A stretch of DNA of 64,000 nt from NCBI GenBank assembly GCA_037783545.1, contig JBBELK010000490.1:558001-622000 (forward strand), given 5' to 3'. Source of the DNA: Henricia sp. BOLD:AAB3569. Taxonomy: Eukaryota > Echinodermata > Asteroidea > Spinulosida > Echinasteridae. Within the stretch, counting starts at the first letter, position 1. Every line of letters starts with the position of its first letter. This document shows, piece after piece, positions 22,836-33,800 of the stretch. Under the pieces are notes generated by a model. It was given only the letters and a program-made list of their open reading frames with translations. It was not told the origin of the DNA and did not search any database. The translations under genes were made by a program, and so were the position numbers.

Positions 22836-22879
22836 TAGACTGGTTCCCGTCCACATATTCCACACAGGAGAATATAAGG
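22836..22879 (-). repeat. Dispersed 44-bp motif, inverted copy
   Basis: TAGACTGGTTCCCGTCCACA then TATTCCACACAGGAGAATAT is the reverse complement of the motif at 19921-19964 with one or two changes. The region 22540-23090 is otherwise without an identified feature. Confidence 0.6.
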
Positions 22880-23089
22880 ACAGGTAAAGGGCGCTTCATC
22901 TTGATCTGTAATTTGTCGTCTTGGCGCGTGCGCATTGTGTTTTTTTTATATTTAAAAATTGGCCAAGCCCCTTGCTTTAGGCAATGTACTTTATTTACAT
23001 AATTGGATATGTTCGACACGCACGGCCAAGTTACAAATGTCATTGCAAAATCTGCGCACTTACTAAAAAAAATAAATAATAATAACCAC

Positions 23090-23115
23090 GTGACGGGCAG
23101 AATTCTGCCCGTCAC
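23090..23115. other. Perfect 26-bp palindrome
   Basis: GTGACGGGCAGAA is followed directly by its reverse complement TTCTGCCCGTCAC, with no spacer. A second imperfect palindrome follows at 23115-23150 (CCGATCCCTATA with TATAGGGATCGG). It could extrude a cruciform or mark the end of a mobile element. Confidence 0.8.
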
Positions 23116-23579
23116 CGATCCCTATATTTTCGCAATAAGCGAACCAATCTATAGGGATCGGGAACCAATCTACGTCTGTGTGCTATTCGTATCATTCATT
23201 CATTACCCGTTGAAAAATAACCGCTGACACCAATCATCCAAACGCACGCATTGCATAGCACTCACTATGAACTAATTCACTACGCAGCTAGCAAGACCCT
23301 AATCCCCGACCTCGATAACCCGCCCGATTCCAGACCCTGTGCCACGTGTATTGAAACACTACTCCACCCGCGGTACAACACACAGTTTTAGTTCATAAAC
23401 ACAAAACGTGAAGGTCGCCCAATCCACGATTTCCTATCCTTCCGTGCGTACCAACATATAACTGTAGCAATACATGTACATGTAAGCTAAGTTTGAGTCT
23501 GAAACAGCCGTTGTGACTAAACGATAAAAACTGAATATGGCATTTCGGGAACTACGTAATTTTTCAAAAAAGTCACGAC

Positions 23580-23905
23580 AGAAGATGCACATCGACAACA
23601 TGTTACTAGCACCATTCGTTCAGACATGATGAAAGATGCTACACTGATATGGCGAACGTTGAACATTGACACCGACTATGATGCAACACTCACATCGACA
23701 AAGGTGCAACACACAACACTCACATCGAACATTGTGCACTGTTGATATCGAGAAGGTGGAACGTGCACACCGAGCACTGTGCTATATGGAAACCGAGCAT
23801 CATGCTGCATTCACATGTCCATACCGAGCACCACCCTACATGCACATCGACAAGATTGTACATTCATATCGAGAAGGTGCACATCGAAAGTGTCGTTCCA
23901 GGGCC
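23580..23905. repeat. Dispersed copy of the 21.5-22.5-kb tandem unit
   Basis: This shares GGCGAACGTTGAACATT, GAAGGTGGAACGTGCACACC, GGAAACCGAGCATCATGCT and AGAAGGTGCACATCGAAAGT with the 440-bp tandem units, with extra short insertions. Confidence 0.65.
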
Positions 23906-24184
23906 ACCGTAGATCACTGCTGGTACCGGACTTCAAACCGCCGGCGCCTGGTTTGAGGGACATGCTTCGATGCGGTGTGTAAAGACGTGTGTAGGAATTT
24001 GGATTGTACGGCAAGGTTGACAAGGTTGACACGGTTGACCGAGAGTGAGCTACATACATGTACTAAAGCGATCGAACGTGGCGATTATATAGCCAGTTGT
24101 TTAATGCAATTATATTGTGTTCAGTGTCAACACACTGGCACTTGTTCTAAAACGAACAGAAATTCCACATCTAACATTGTTATT

Positions 24185-24940
24185 AAAAGGTGCCTGTGGC
24201 CATTATTAGGAAATCACCAGAACCATTTCACTTCAACTAGGTGGCTGCCTGGCCAAGGCGCACAACCCTATCAGCAGTTAGATTGTGGCATTTCCCCCTA
24301 CAGGGTATTCCTGGCGTTGTTGCCATATTATCGCTGCAATCATGGAATCATCAGAACCATCTCGCTTAAACCAGGGGCAAATTTCATGGCGCTGTTAAGC
24401 ACAAGAATTTGCGTAGCACAGGATTTGTTTGCTTTATTTTGCAAAAATTGATTGCCAGCCAAAATCGTAAGTGATTTGTATCGAAAGGTATACTCTGGCG
24501 AAGAACACAAGTTGGCGTATACTTTTGGCTCGTAATCCATTTTATAAAGCAAATCAATTATGTGCCAAGCAAATGTTTGTACTTAGCAGCGCCATGAAAT
24601 TGGCCCCTGGTGGTTGTCTGGCCAAGGCGCCCAACCCTATCAGTACTTAGATTGTGGCGTTCCCCCTACAGGGTACTCCTGGCACTATTGTCATTATTAC
24701 CGCTGCCATCAGGGAATCACAAGAACCATCTCGCTTCAACCAGGTGGTTGCCAATAGCCAAGGCGCACAACGCTTAGATATACTTAGATTGTGGCATTCC
24801 CCCTGCAGGGTGCTTTTGCCATTATTACCGCTGCCATAATGGAATCACCAGAACCATTTTGCTTCAACTAAGTGGCTACCTGGCCAAGCTAGGCGCACAA
24901 ATTACCCTATCAGCACTTGGATTGTGGCATTCAAGTACTC
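24185..24940. repeat. Tandem repeat, ~135-bp unit, about four copies, interrupted by a MITE
   Basis: Units share GGCCAAGGCGCACAACCC, TTAGATTGTGGCATTCCCCC, TACAGGGTA and ACCAGAACCATTTCGCTTC blocks. The second unit is split by the 235-bp element at 24374-24608. Confidence 0.75.
24374..24608. mobile_element. 235-bp near-palindromic MITE inside the tandem repeat
   Basis: GGGGCAAATTTCATGGCGCT at the left is mirrored by AGCGCCATGAAATTGGCCCC at the right, and weaker pairing continues for about 70 bp inward. The outside bases are CCAGG on the left and CCTGG on the right, next to repeat-unit sequence, suggesting a short CCWGG-like target duplication. A partial relative is at 17135-17235. Confidence 0.7.
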
Positions 24941-25071
24941 ACACAAGTTCGATAATCAGCACTGAGTATACAGTGTTAACAATTACGTTGGGTAAGGGCA
25001 AAACAAACCCCAATTAACAAGCTCAATAATTTTAGCATGACTTTTTAATTCTACTTTGCACAATTTTCTAG

Positions 25072-25164
25072 GCAAAAAATGGATGAACATGTCCCTGGCC
25101 ATCGCGAACATGGAGCCATTGCCAAAGGTGTCAAGAAAAAGCCTTCATTAGTGTCTGGACAGAG
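25072..25164 (+). CDS. Candidate internal exon, unrecognised gene (exon a)
   Basis: This 93-bp open segment lies between a good acceptor (CACAATTTTCTAG at 25059-25071) and a consensus donor (CAGAG followed by GTAAGG at 25165). It begins with one base and ends with two bases of split codons. It reads QKMDEHVPGHREHGAIAKGV then KKKPSLVSGQ. Its end phase (2) fits the start phase (1) of the exon at 49698, giving an uninterrupted frame across 49698-49798 and 50051-50145. The peptide is charged and low in hydrophobic residues. I do not recognise the family. Confidence 0.42.
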
Positions 25165-25435
25165 GTAAGGTTATATTGATGTGATTCGCTAAATCATCCC
25201 CCTCCCCCCAAAAACAAAATATTTCATTTGTTTTCCCATTGTCTTTCCCATTGTCTGGAGAATGTGTGCAATCAGTTTCAGGGTTTAATGCCCTTCCAAT
25301 AATTAGAATATAGTGTCAAAATGTTATCTCTGTAAATTTTGGTTCAGCAACACATTTGTGAACACTGAACGTGTTTAAATTATAAATGAGAACATATGTT
25401 AAACATTTATAAAACGCGTAGCTTGAAAAGCATTC

Positions 25436-25740
25436 AGGAGAGTATTTAAAGGCCAAACACTTGTTAAACAGCTAGAATCCCCCCATCCACATTTTTTTTA
25501 GTTTTCCTGTTTATCATGGAGGTTTATGTTTCTACAACGCGATTACAACGTGTTTTCCGCCAAAAACCGACAATCTTTTGTTTAAAACGCAATTCAGTTC
25601 CGACCCTCTTTTTTACCCGAAATTCTAAAACGCTCGAGGTCACTTGGTTCAATGTTTACAAACAGGGGCGTGACGTCATCCTGAGAAGACCTGAGAAGAC
25701 CTTAAAACGGCCTGTGTAGTATTGAATGAAAAACATACGA
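25436..25740 (+). repeat. Dispersed repeat H, 5' part (copy 1)
   Basis: AAACAGCTAGAATCCCCC, TGTTTATCATGGAGGT, CTACAACGCGATT, GAAATTCTAAAACGCTCGAG and GTCACTTGGT are shared with 40243-40530. In both copies the repeat carries ATGGAGGT(T/G)TATGT plus a short open frame (EVYVSTT), but the frames differ downstream. This looks like an untranslated or decayed part of an element. Confidence 0.65.
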
Positions 25741-25813
25741 AGTGTATGTTCATCATGCCTGTTTCGTCCTTGTAATTCAAATTACAAACGTGAAAAATAC
25801 TTTCTGTAAATGT

Positions 25814-26182
25814 TTAAAGGAGTGTGACCAGATCACTTTTTTTTTACCCATAACTCCCCGGGACTTACCTTATGGGTCATGAGATTTTTTATATCATAAC
25901 ATCCGTTATATTTTTCTGATTACGAAACTGAAACTCCCGCGCTTTTAGGCCGCATATTTCCGAGGATATCGTCGAAAATCCACCGATTATTTGTAAACTA
26001 ATTTTCCAGTATCAACGTTTATCCGCTGAAAGCCGACTCGATAGTTTTGTTCAATTTTTTACTGGAGATTGCGAATTTTTTCGGGTTTTTGGGACATGGG
26101 AGGTGTGTATGGGAGTTACTTGATAATATTGGTAAGTTACATCGAAAACTATTTTCCAGAAACTCTGGTCACGCTCCTTTAA
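25814..26182. mobile_element. 361-bp MITE with TTAA target duplication
   Basis: TTAA (25814-25817) precedes AGGAGTGTGACCAGA, and TCTGGTCACGCTCCT ends at 26178 followed by TTAA (26179-26182). The 15-bp inverted repeats differ at one base. TTAA targets are known for piggyBac and Kolobok transposons, so this is a non-autonomous relative of one of those. A lone right end is at about 14612-14636. Confidence 0.8.
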
Positions 26183-26219
26183 ATTAAATGGGTATGAATT
26201 TAGGAGTTGAATTCCACAT

Positions 26220-26500
26220 CTTGTTATGAGCTGTAAACCACGAAACAGTGAGAGTCTGATGAAAAACAAAGACGACTGAGACAAAGGTATGATTTTTACT
26301 GAAGCACAACACATGAGTGCCACAGCGGTAGTTGGCAAACGGTCGAGCGTTGTACTCAGGTGTTCTTTCGTTTTGAACCGTGCAGTGACCGTAGACGACG
26401 GCCATCCAATCAAATTTCCCACTAGACAATAGAGACGGTATACTCAAAAGCCCTCCAATCATGTACGCGCATTGCGACACGCCCGGTGTTAATATTCATG
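26220..26500 (-). repeat. Dispersed repeat shared with 48655-48800
   Basis: Read on the minus strand, the GGGCGTGTCGCAATGCGCGT, GGAGGGCTTT, CGTCTA(T/C)GGTCAC and CGGTTCAAAAC blocks match 48655-48790 on the plus strand. Function unknown. Confidence 0.6.
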
Positions 26501-26596
26501 TATAAACATTGAATAACTAAACCCATGTAATGGTGCATGCATCGTGTACGTGGATCGCCACGTGTAGCACGCGGGGTATTTAAAGTGAAATATGAA

Positions 26597-26908
26597 AACA
26601 CGTGAAAGTCGTTTTGGGGCGGTTGGCTTGGCGTAGTGGTTTTTTCCTCGCCTTTCACCTGTGGCATCGATCCCGCTGGTTCGAATCCGGGGCGTGTATG
26701 TGGATTGGGTTTGCAGTCCCTACTTGACCGTGTGGGTTTTCCCCGGGAACTTTCTGGGTTTTTCCTCCCACTTTTAAAACTGCATCTCCTTCTTTGTTAT
26801 ATCAAGTTATAATAAGGTATAATAGCTAAAACCGTACAGTTGATGGCATAAATGGCCTTAGTTGCCGAAGATGCCATAAAAGTAACAACAACAACAACAC
26901 GTGAAAGT
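26597..26908 (+). mobile_element. tRNA-derived SINE, copy 2, with 13-bp target-site duplication
   Basis: The body is 26610-26895, flanked by AACACGTGAAAGT at 26597-26609 and 26896-26908. A box (TGGCGTAGTGG) and B box (GGTTCGAATCC) of an RNA polymerase III promoter are present in a tRNA-like head. The tail carries AATGGCCTTAGTTGCCG enclosed by TGGCAT/ATGCCA and ends in (AAC)n. The body matches the SINE at 20021-20287 in the GGGGCGTGTATGTGGATT, TTTTTCCTCCCACTT and AACTGCATCTCCTTC blocks. Confidence 0.92.
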
Positions 26909-27254
26909 ATTTATGTGAACAGTGTTGGCACTTGCCGAGCTTTCAGTAAAATTAACAGTCATTACTTTAGGTAAAGAATTGCCAATTCCGAAAGAGTATG
27001 TGAACTAGGCCTATTTTACAACCATTATAAAATAAACGACAGAAGGGTGATTTTGTATTGATATGCGAGTCGGTATTAACATGACAGTGAGATCATTATT
27101 GTAATTGTTTAATTTTCTGCTAAAATAATACATGTACAATATAATGCGTTGTACATACATCAAAACAATGGATGAAAAACGTGAGTGTGAAGCAACGAGC
27201 AATATTTGCAATGTGGTGTCCACAATGTGTCGTCACCTTTTGGGGAGTGGGTGG

Positions 27255-27341
27255 AGGGTGGGGGAGGGGGGAGGGGGAGGATGGAGGGGGGAGGGGGGAG
27301 GGGGGAGGGGGGAGGGGGAGGGGGAGGGGGGAGGGGGAGAG
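27255..27341. repeat. Simple repeat (GGGGGA)n
   Basis: G-rich tract of GGGGGA/GGGGA units on the plus strand, able to form G-quadruplexes. The glycine-rich frames it opens are not genes. Confidence 0.9.
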
Positions 27342-27406
27342 GAAAGTGTTTGTTTTGATTTGTTTGTTGTTTTACTATGCATGTATACAGCTAAAGACTT
27401 AACATA

Positions 27407-27900
27407 CATTGGAATTTAGATAGAACAGCTCTGTTCGTCGATTTCATTTAGTTACTTGTTCATTTATTTTTAATGGAAATCGTTCAACACAAGGCCAAAA
27501 TTGTCACTCAAGGTGAGGGCTAAGATAGTTGAAGAAAGATGCAATTGCAATGTACAAAGATATTTATCATAGGCATATATGTTAAACCGTTAACGTACAT
27601 TGGAATTTAGATAGAACAGCTCTGTTCGTCGATTTCATTTAGTTACTTGTTCATTTATTTTTAATGGAAATCGTTCAACACAAGGCCAAAATTGTCACTC
27701 AAGGTGAGGGATAAGATAGTTGAAGAAAGATGCAATTGCAATGTACAAAGATATTTATCATAGGCATATATGTTAAACCGTTAACGTACGTTAGAATTTA
27801 GGTAGAACGGTCCTGTTCGTGGACGTCCTTTCATATGGGTATGAGATGTAGCGTTGACGCGCACCAGAATTTAGATGCGACGGTTCTTTTTGTAAGTCCC
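27407..27900. repeat. Tandem ~190-bp repeat grading into a dispersed satellite
   Basis: CATTGGAATTTAGATAGAAC recurs at 27407 and 27598, and a diverged third start lies at 27788, a period of about 190 bp. From 27783 on the sequence changes to the GTTAACGTACGTT, GGTAGAACGGTCCTGTTCG, CATATGGGTATGAG and GTTGACGCGCACC satellite also found at 29521-29672 and 37112-37300. Confidence 0.8.
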
Positions 27901-27915
27901 CTTCCATATGCATAT

Positions 27916-28868
27916 AATACCTAAGTCACAATTCAAGCGGAGGCCGGGCGGCGTGTGCGATTTATAGGCATCGGCCGGCGTGTAGAGGTCGGCGAAAGAT
28001 CGCGCGATAGGGCGGTCACAGTCACAATTAAAAGTGCCCCGCACGCTGCCATGACGGGGCCCGGGGTGTCGCCGGCCGGCGATCGGCCGACTTTCCTTGA
28101 AATGGGGTAGAATTCTTGGCCCGTTTATCGGCCGGTGTCCAGCAGGCACTCGTCCGATGTCCTGCCTATGTCCCTGCGATACCCCTGCGGTATCAGGCAG
28201 GGTGCCGGCCAATTCTTATAGGCCGTACGACGGCCGGACGGGCATCTGTAGTGTGCCTGTCGAATGGCCAGCGATCAACGGCCGCGATCTGGCGGCCGGT
28301 TGTCAATTTGGGGGTGAGGTATATATAGCGGCGCTCCTCTGACCTTCTTTATTCATTTCGACCTTTCTCTAGGAGCACTCTACGAGACGAAGAAACAAGA
28401 AGACAAAGAAGAAAATGCCGTTAATACCTCCACAGCGCTTGCGGCCACATCCACAGCGCTTTTGGGCACCTGCGAGCCCAAGTGGCTGGTCGGCCAGACG
28501 CCGGCCGGGCGCCGCCAAGTCGGCCGGACGCCGGGAGGGGTCCGTCCGGCGTCTGAGCGGCGTCTGGGCGGCGCCTGGCCGATATATGGATTGTCTGGGT
28601 TGTCCAAATATTGGCCCGGCGCCCGCCCAAAGTGTGCGATGCCCTGCCGGACATCGGTCAGGCATCGATCGATTTAGTGGCGATCAGTTTGCGATGCGAA
28701 ACGCCGCACCAGGTTTACAATCCGATTGAAAAGTAACTCGATGCCCGCCCGATGCACAAAAATGACCCGGCAGCCGCAAGGAGTCCCGTGGGGCGCCGGC
28801 CGAAAATGCCTAAAAATCCGTCGCAAACTACTCGCAAACCCACCGCAAGCTAATTGTGACTGGGGTAT
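27916..28868 (+). mobile_element. GC-rich inverted-repeat element with TATA promoter, copy B
   Basis: This is the longest copy (~950 bp). The ends ATACCTAAGTCACAATT and AATTGTGACTGGGGTAT are inverted repeats. It sits in the satellite, whose intact form (CATATGCATATAAGTTAA near 29635) shows that a TAA-like 3-bp target was duplicated, as in PIF/Harbinger insertions. The interior has a core promoter (TATATATA at 28320-28327), an ~85-bp leader and an ATG at 28415 opening a 104-residue arginine/proline/glycine-rich frame. That frame is partly matched in copy A. No domain is recognised, and coding is unproven. Confidence 0.7.
28318..28416 (+). promoter_or_regulatory. Candidate core promoter and leader in element copy B
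   Basis: GGTATATATAGCGGCGCTCC is a strong TATA box with GC-rich flanks, followed by TCTTTATTCATTTCGACC, ACGAGACGAAGAAACAAGAA and an ATG at 28415. The same block is present in inverted copy A (13550-13650) and deleted from copy C. An RNA polymerase II start about 30 bp after the TATA box would be expected. Confidence 0.45.
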
Positions 28869-28897
28869 AGTTAACCCGTTAACGTACGTTGGAATTA

Positions 28898-29522
28898 ACA
28901 CCTAAGTCGCAATTAAAGCGGAGGCCGGGCGGTGTGTGCGATTTATAGGCATCGGTCGGCGTGTAGAGGTCGGCAAAAGATCGCGCGATAGGGCGGTCAC
29001 AGTCACAATTAAAAGTGCCCCGCACGCTGCCAAGACGGAATGGGGTCGAAATCTTGGCCCGTTTTTCGGCCGGTGTCCGGCAGGCACTTGTCTGATGTCC
29101 TGCAAATGTCCTGCCTATGTCACTGCGATACCCCGGCCGATGTCTGGCCGATTTCCGGCCGGGCGCCGCCAAGTCGGCCGGACGCCGGGCGGGGCCCGGC
29201 CGGCGTCTAAGCGGCGTATGGGCGACGCCTGGCCGATATATGGATTGTCTGGGTTGTCAAAAATTAGGCCGGCGCCCGCCCGATGTGTGCGATGCCCTGC
29301 CGGACATCGGCCAGGCATCGACCGATTTATTGGCGATCAGTTTGCGATGCGAAACGCCGCACCAGGTTTTAAGTCCGAGTTAATTAAAAGTAACTCGATG
29401 CCCGCCCGATGCCCAAAAATGACCCGGCAGCCGCAAGGAGTCCCGTGGGGCCCCGGCCGAAAATGCCCAGAAATCCGTCGCAAACTACTCGCAAACCCAT
29501 CGCAAGCTAATTGTGGGGTATT
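28898..29522 (+). mobile_element. GC-rich inverted-repeat element, copy C, internally deleted
   Basis: This has the same ends as copies A and B (CCTAAGTCGCAATTAAAGCG and AAGCTAATTGTGGGGTA) but lacks about 330 bp including the TATA block. The flanking satellite reads GGAATTA before and TTAGGTAG after, where the intact satellite reads GGAATTTAGGTAG. This fits a TTA target duplication. The 211-residue open frame running through it is GC-driven. Confidence 0.65.
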
Positions 29523-29672
29523 AGGTAGTAAGAACGGTCCTGTTCGAAGATGCCATTTCATATGGGTATGAATTTACCGTTGACGCGCACCGGAATTTAG
29601 ATGTGACGGTTCTTTTCGTAAAACCTCCATTTATATGCATATAAGTTAAACCGTTAACGTAAATTGGAATTT
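29521..29672. repeat. Dispersed satellite (GTTAACGTACGTTGGAATTTAG family)
   Basis: Alternating half-units contain AACGGTCCTGTTCG, CATATGGGTATGA, TTGACGCGCACCGGAATT and GTGACGGTTCTTTTCG. The family is shared with 27783-27900 and 37112-37300. From 29675 to 30490 nothing further is identified apart from TCTGGAACCAAACTCTTTAAG-like motifs that recur at 30480. Confidence 0.7.
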
Positions 29673-30496
29673 CATGCTTCTTCGCTGCGCTCATTCGCAT
29701 GAAAAACAGTTTTACTCTAATGAATGACTCGATGAACACAAGACATTTGATTCAGATTTTAATTTATTTACAGCTTGGGAGTTGGCCGGGACTGTCTCGA
29801 GCGCAACGTCAAATAATTGTACAAGTTTAAAGTTTTAATCTTATTGGTCAACGTTAGCGATACCGCCACCTGTTAGGTTAAGTGAAAACAAAAGCAAGAT
29901 ATGTAATCAACACCAACGAAAGCACATTCATCTTCGGGTTCCATCTGGAACCAAACTCTTTAAGCTCTTCGGACATCGTCCGGCTCTTGTCAACCCAATT
30001 ATCTGAAAACGAGTTCTTTTACATAAAGTTAAATTATTTATTTTAAATTACAATGAGACATTTCGTTCCAAACAAAATGCCTATTTATAGTTGTGCGTTT
30101 TGGAATAAAAAGGGAAGACAAATTAAAAATCATAAAGCATAACGTGGAATTCATTCACAAGTTCAATAAGCTATACGAGATTTAGGTAAAACCCCGTTTG
30201 AAGATTGAGAATGGTAAACTCTCCAGGAACATGGCAATGCTTTCGGTATCAGTCCATGTAGCAAAGCTGCAGGCACTCGGAGGCCACGAAAAACCCCGAT
30301 TCACGAGGAAACGTGGGTGCATCCAAGGATACCAAAGGAGGGTGCACTCCCTTGTTCATTGCCCCATTACCTGGATTGCTTACCGTGTTTGAATCGGATT
30401 GTTAGCGATAAATTCCAAATTTAAGTGGACAAAAAAGACGGAAATACAGAAAAATAAATCATATTTGTCGCTTCCATTTGGAACCAAACAGTTTGC

Positions 30497-30870
30497 TCTC
30501 AACTCAATTAACTCAAAAAACATACGTCATTTATAAATAGAAGGTGAATGTGTTATTCTGGTCAAAAGTTATTTATACATAATAAGTATATAGGCTACTC
30601 CTGTACATGGGCCTATATCGATTCTCTCTGTATAAACAGCCTTTTAGGCTCTTTGGACATAGTCCGGTTGTGATCAATTCTCTCAACTCAATTAACTCAA
30701 AAACCATGTCATTTATAAATAGAAGGTGAACGTTATTCTGGTCAAAAGTTATTTATACATGAGTACTTCTGTACATATATCGATTTCTTCTGTATATAAA
30801 CAGTACAGCCCTTTATAGGCTCTTTGGACATAGTCCGGTTGTGATCAATTCAACATTCTCATATTTAGTA
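30497..30870. repeat. Tandem duplication, ~184-bp unit
   Basis: CTCAACTCAATTAACTCAAA, TTTATAAATAGAAGGTGAA, TATTCTGGTCAAAAGTTATT and GGCTCTTTGGACATAGTCCG occur twice in order. DNA from 30870 to about 34290 is AT-rich with no gene, RNA or mobile element I can support. Confidence 0.8.
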
Positions 30871-33800
30871 AAAGCATAGTACAGTACTTGTTTCTTCGAC
30901 AATAAAATGTTAGTTGCACATCATTGAACAGATAATTCTAAACCAAACATATACGAAATACCGACTGCTCTATAGACTTACATGCGATAGCAAGATCCGA
31001 AGTGCGATATCTGCTCCGACTCGTTTTACTATGCGTAATGCGTGTATAACCACAACAAGAGGGAAAACATTAAATTATTGTCCGATAATAAATATGGAGT
31101 CATAAAGTCTCCTGAATCTTACCATTTTACACTGAAGTGACATATACTCTCTACTTTATAGTAAGGAAAGGTGAATCATTATACCGAATAAATATCATTT
31201 AGCCATACTTATTCGGATAGAATTATTATACATGTAGAGTGATCATTGGAAAAACTGCAATCTGGAACCAATAAACTTGCTTTGACATGTAGAAAGTGAT
31301 CCATGTGTTTCTATTCACGTTTGGATAGTATTTTTGACCGTGTGGGCATGGTTCGGAGAAACGTTAGTCAGATATAAGAAAAAGATATTGAAATTCGCAA
31401 ATTAATCCGGACAATGCTTGCTTTAGCTGAACATTATAGACCATACCCAAGTGAAAACAACACCCTATGCGTTTAGGGCGAACCAGTGCACTTTAGCAAT
31501 GGACGTTACAGATTGCCAGCGAATGTTGAGACCCAACTACCATGACGTCGCAGTTTTGTCTATTACAAAATTCCCTTTGGAAAAAGATGAAAATGGATCA
31601 ACCCAAAGTCGGGTTGTAAACACTGTAAACGTGGCACATGTATATTATTTTAGTAAACAATGTTTAAAGTGTTCCGTTTTATTTGACAAGGGGGCGTAAA
31701 GTGCAATTAACTTCAGTGAAATAATGTGTTTAAACCATGATAAGAAAGGAATGTGCCGTTGGATGTGCGCAGTTTGCTTATAATATGCGCTTCAGTCGGG
31801 GAAAAAAACCCTGTTGATAAATGAATAAGCGTTTGGTACTGCAAAATCGGACATAGAATTAGGTAACGACGAATTCATGCTAAAGCACTTTTTTGACTTG
31901 CACTCGGAGCAAAACGCAAGAATGGCGTGGTGACGCAAACGCACAATAGTATAAGGCTAAGGCTGGAATGACGTGTACATAATGCTGAGCGCTAATTGGT
32001 CAGCTCGACAACAGCACAGAGAGCACGCTAATGTGCATACTTACGCAGTTAGATTACGTGGAGCGCTAAAACAAATTCTGACGACAGAATTCTTTTGATA
32101 AATCGGGGAAAACAAACATCCACTGTCTTACTCACAGCACATAAAATACGGCGCGGGATTTTAAAGAAAAAGAGCAAAAGTTAATCTTAACACCGATTTT
32201 ACCATAGGGCAATCTGCCAGAAGTTCCGATGATACGGACAAAAAACAAATGTGTTAAGAACTCCCCTTTGTTTTATAAATTTCACACAAAACAAAATGTG
32301 AAGTGAACAAGAAAATTATCAATCCGAGCAATTCGTTGGTTGGTTGGTTCGTTCATTCAACTCTACGACCCCGACCAGGGTATGAGAGCTTGTAACAGGA
32401 AATTGAGGCGTTAAGAGATTAATGTGATAAAAATCAACCTTTGGAAAAAGTCGGGTCAGAACCTCATCTACTCGAGCATGCTCCAGAAATTGTCAAACTA
32501 CCTTGCACGTACATTTTATGGGTCACATATTGGTTGTGTGCGCGACCAGTCTAGTGCGCATGTGCAGTGTAAAAGCCTGAATCGTGCAACCATTAATACA
32601 AGCACCCATTTCAGACCGCCCAGAAGCGAGCCAACTGGTTAATTATTTAAAATCTGATGAGGGCGGGCTTTTAAGTAAATCTTTAAACAAATGAACTATA
32701 AATAATTTAAATATCATTTAAACAGCGGACACATTTCATTGGAAAATTCCTACCAATTAAATAAATCTTTAGCTTGAAGATCTTTGCCTTGAGGAAGTCA
32801 GGTGGAGGGGGGCCTAGTTTCTTACACATGAAAAGGCAGTCTTGTATAGGAATGTAAACACAATTAAGTTATTATTGAATATTCCTTTCTTTTAGCATAA
32901 CCATGAGCAGATCCATAACTTTTATATTCCATTATAGCGTGAAAAACGGTACAAATAATTTTCTTGGAAAATTGAAATACTGCAAAGTCTGCAATAAGTT
33001 AGTGTGTGCATTAATAAAACAACGTCATTCTCGGAAATACGTAATCTTTGACATTACCGATGTACCCTTTACGAGATTCAAGCTCGAGGGAAATTCATTT
33101 TCTCGAAAAGGAAAACATTAATGAACGGGTTATTCCAGGCAGAAACCAAACTAAAACGAGGTACAAGAACATAAATATATTGCATGAACAGATACCTCAG
33201 ATAATCTGTACAGAAGAGACACTAATATACATGTATTCCGATTGTACAGCGGGCATGACGCAAATGGATATTTCCATAAAAACATGAGTCCGAGTGTGAC
33301 AGTTTGATGCATTTGAGAAATTGGCAATTTCAAGTTAACAAGAAATTTCTGTGCAATTTCTAAATATAGAATATTTAACAATTTACAAACACTTTTTTGT
33401 AACACTTGCCTTGGTATCACAGTCAAATTGTTGACAAATTGTTTCACGACGTAAGGATGGACTATTCTTGCAATTACATTTCAACTTTTCCACCATTTTC
33501 TCTGAAAAGGGGTAGTTGTTAATTAAACACAAATGTAGATTTTGGATTTTATCAATTCAAATTACATTATGAGCGAAATTTGTTGTGTTCGATTCACCCT
33601 TATATGCCGAGGGCAATCGTTCTCTGAAGTCCGGCAATTATAAAAATTCAACTTAAGAAGTGTCACGACGTATTCATGTAATGACCCAAAATTATAATTT
33701 AAGTTAAAAGTTATCAAAAAAAAATAACGTCGGTCCTAGTTTTTTCATTGAACTCAAAATGGGTTGGTGTAATAATTGCACTACCTTATGAAAATTAGTT

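Noticed and set aside
27132..27419. Glycine/glutamate-rich frames
   Set aside because: They translate the (GGGGGA)n simple repeat.
28936..29571. 211-residue arginine/proline/glycine-rich frame in element copy C
   Set aside because: Similar frames occur in several registers on both strands of all three GC-rich copies. Copy C is internally deleted, and the frame is not preserved among copies.
32903..33121. 72-residue frame with KYCKVCNKLVC
   Set aside because: The cysteine pair is suggestive of a zinc-binding site, but there are no splice borders, conserved frame or partner motif. Insufficient support.
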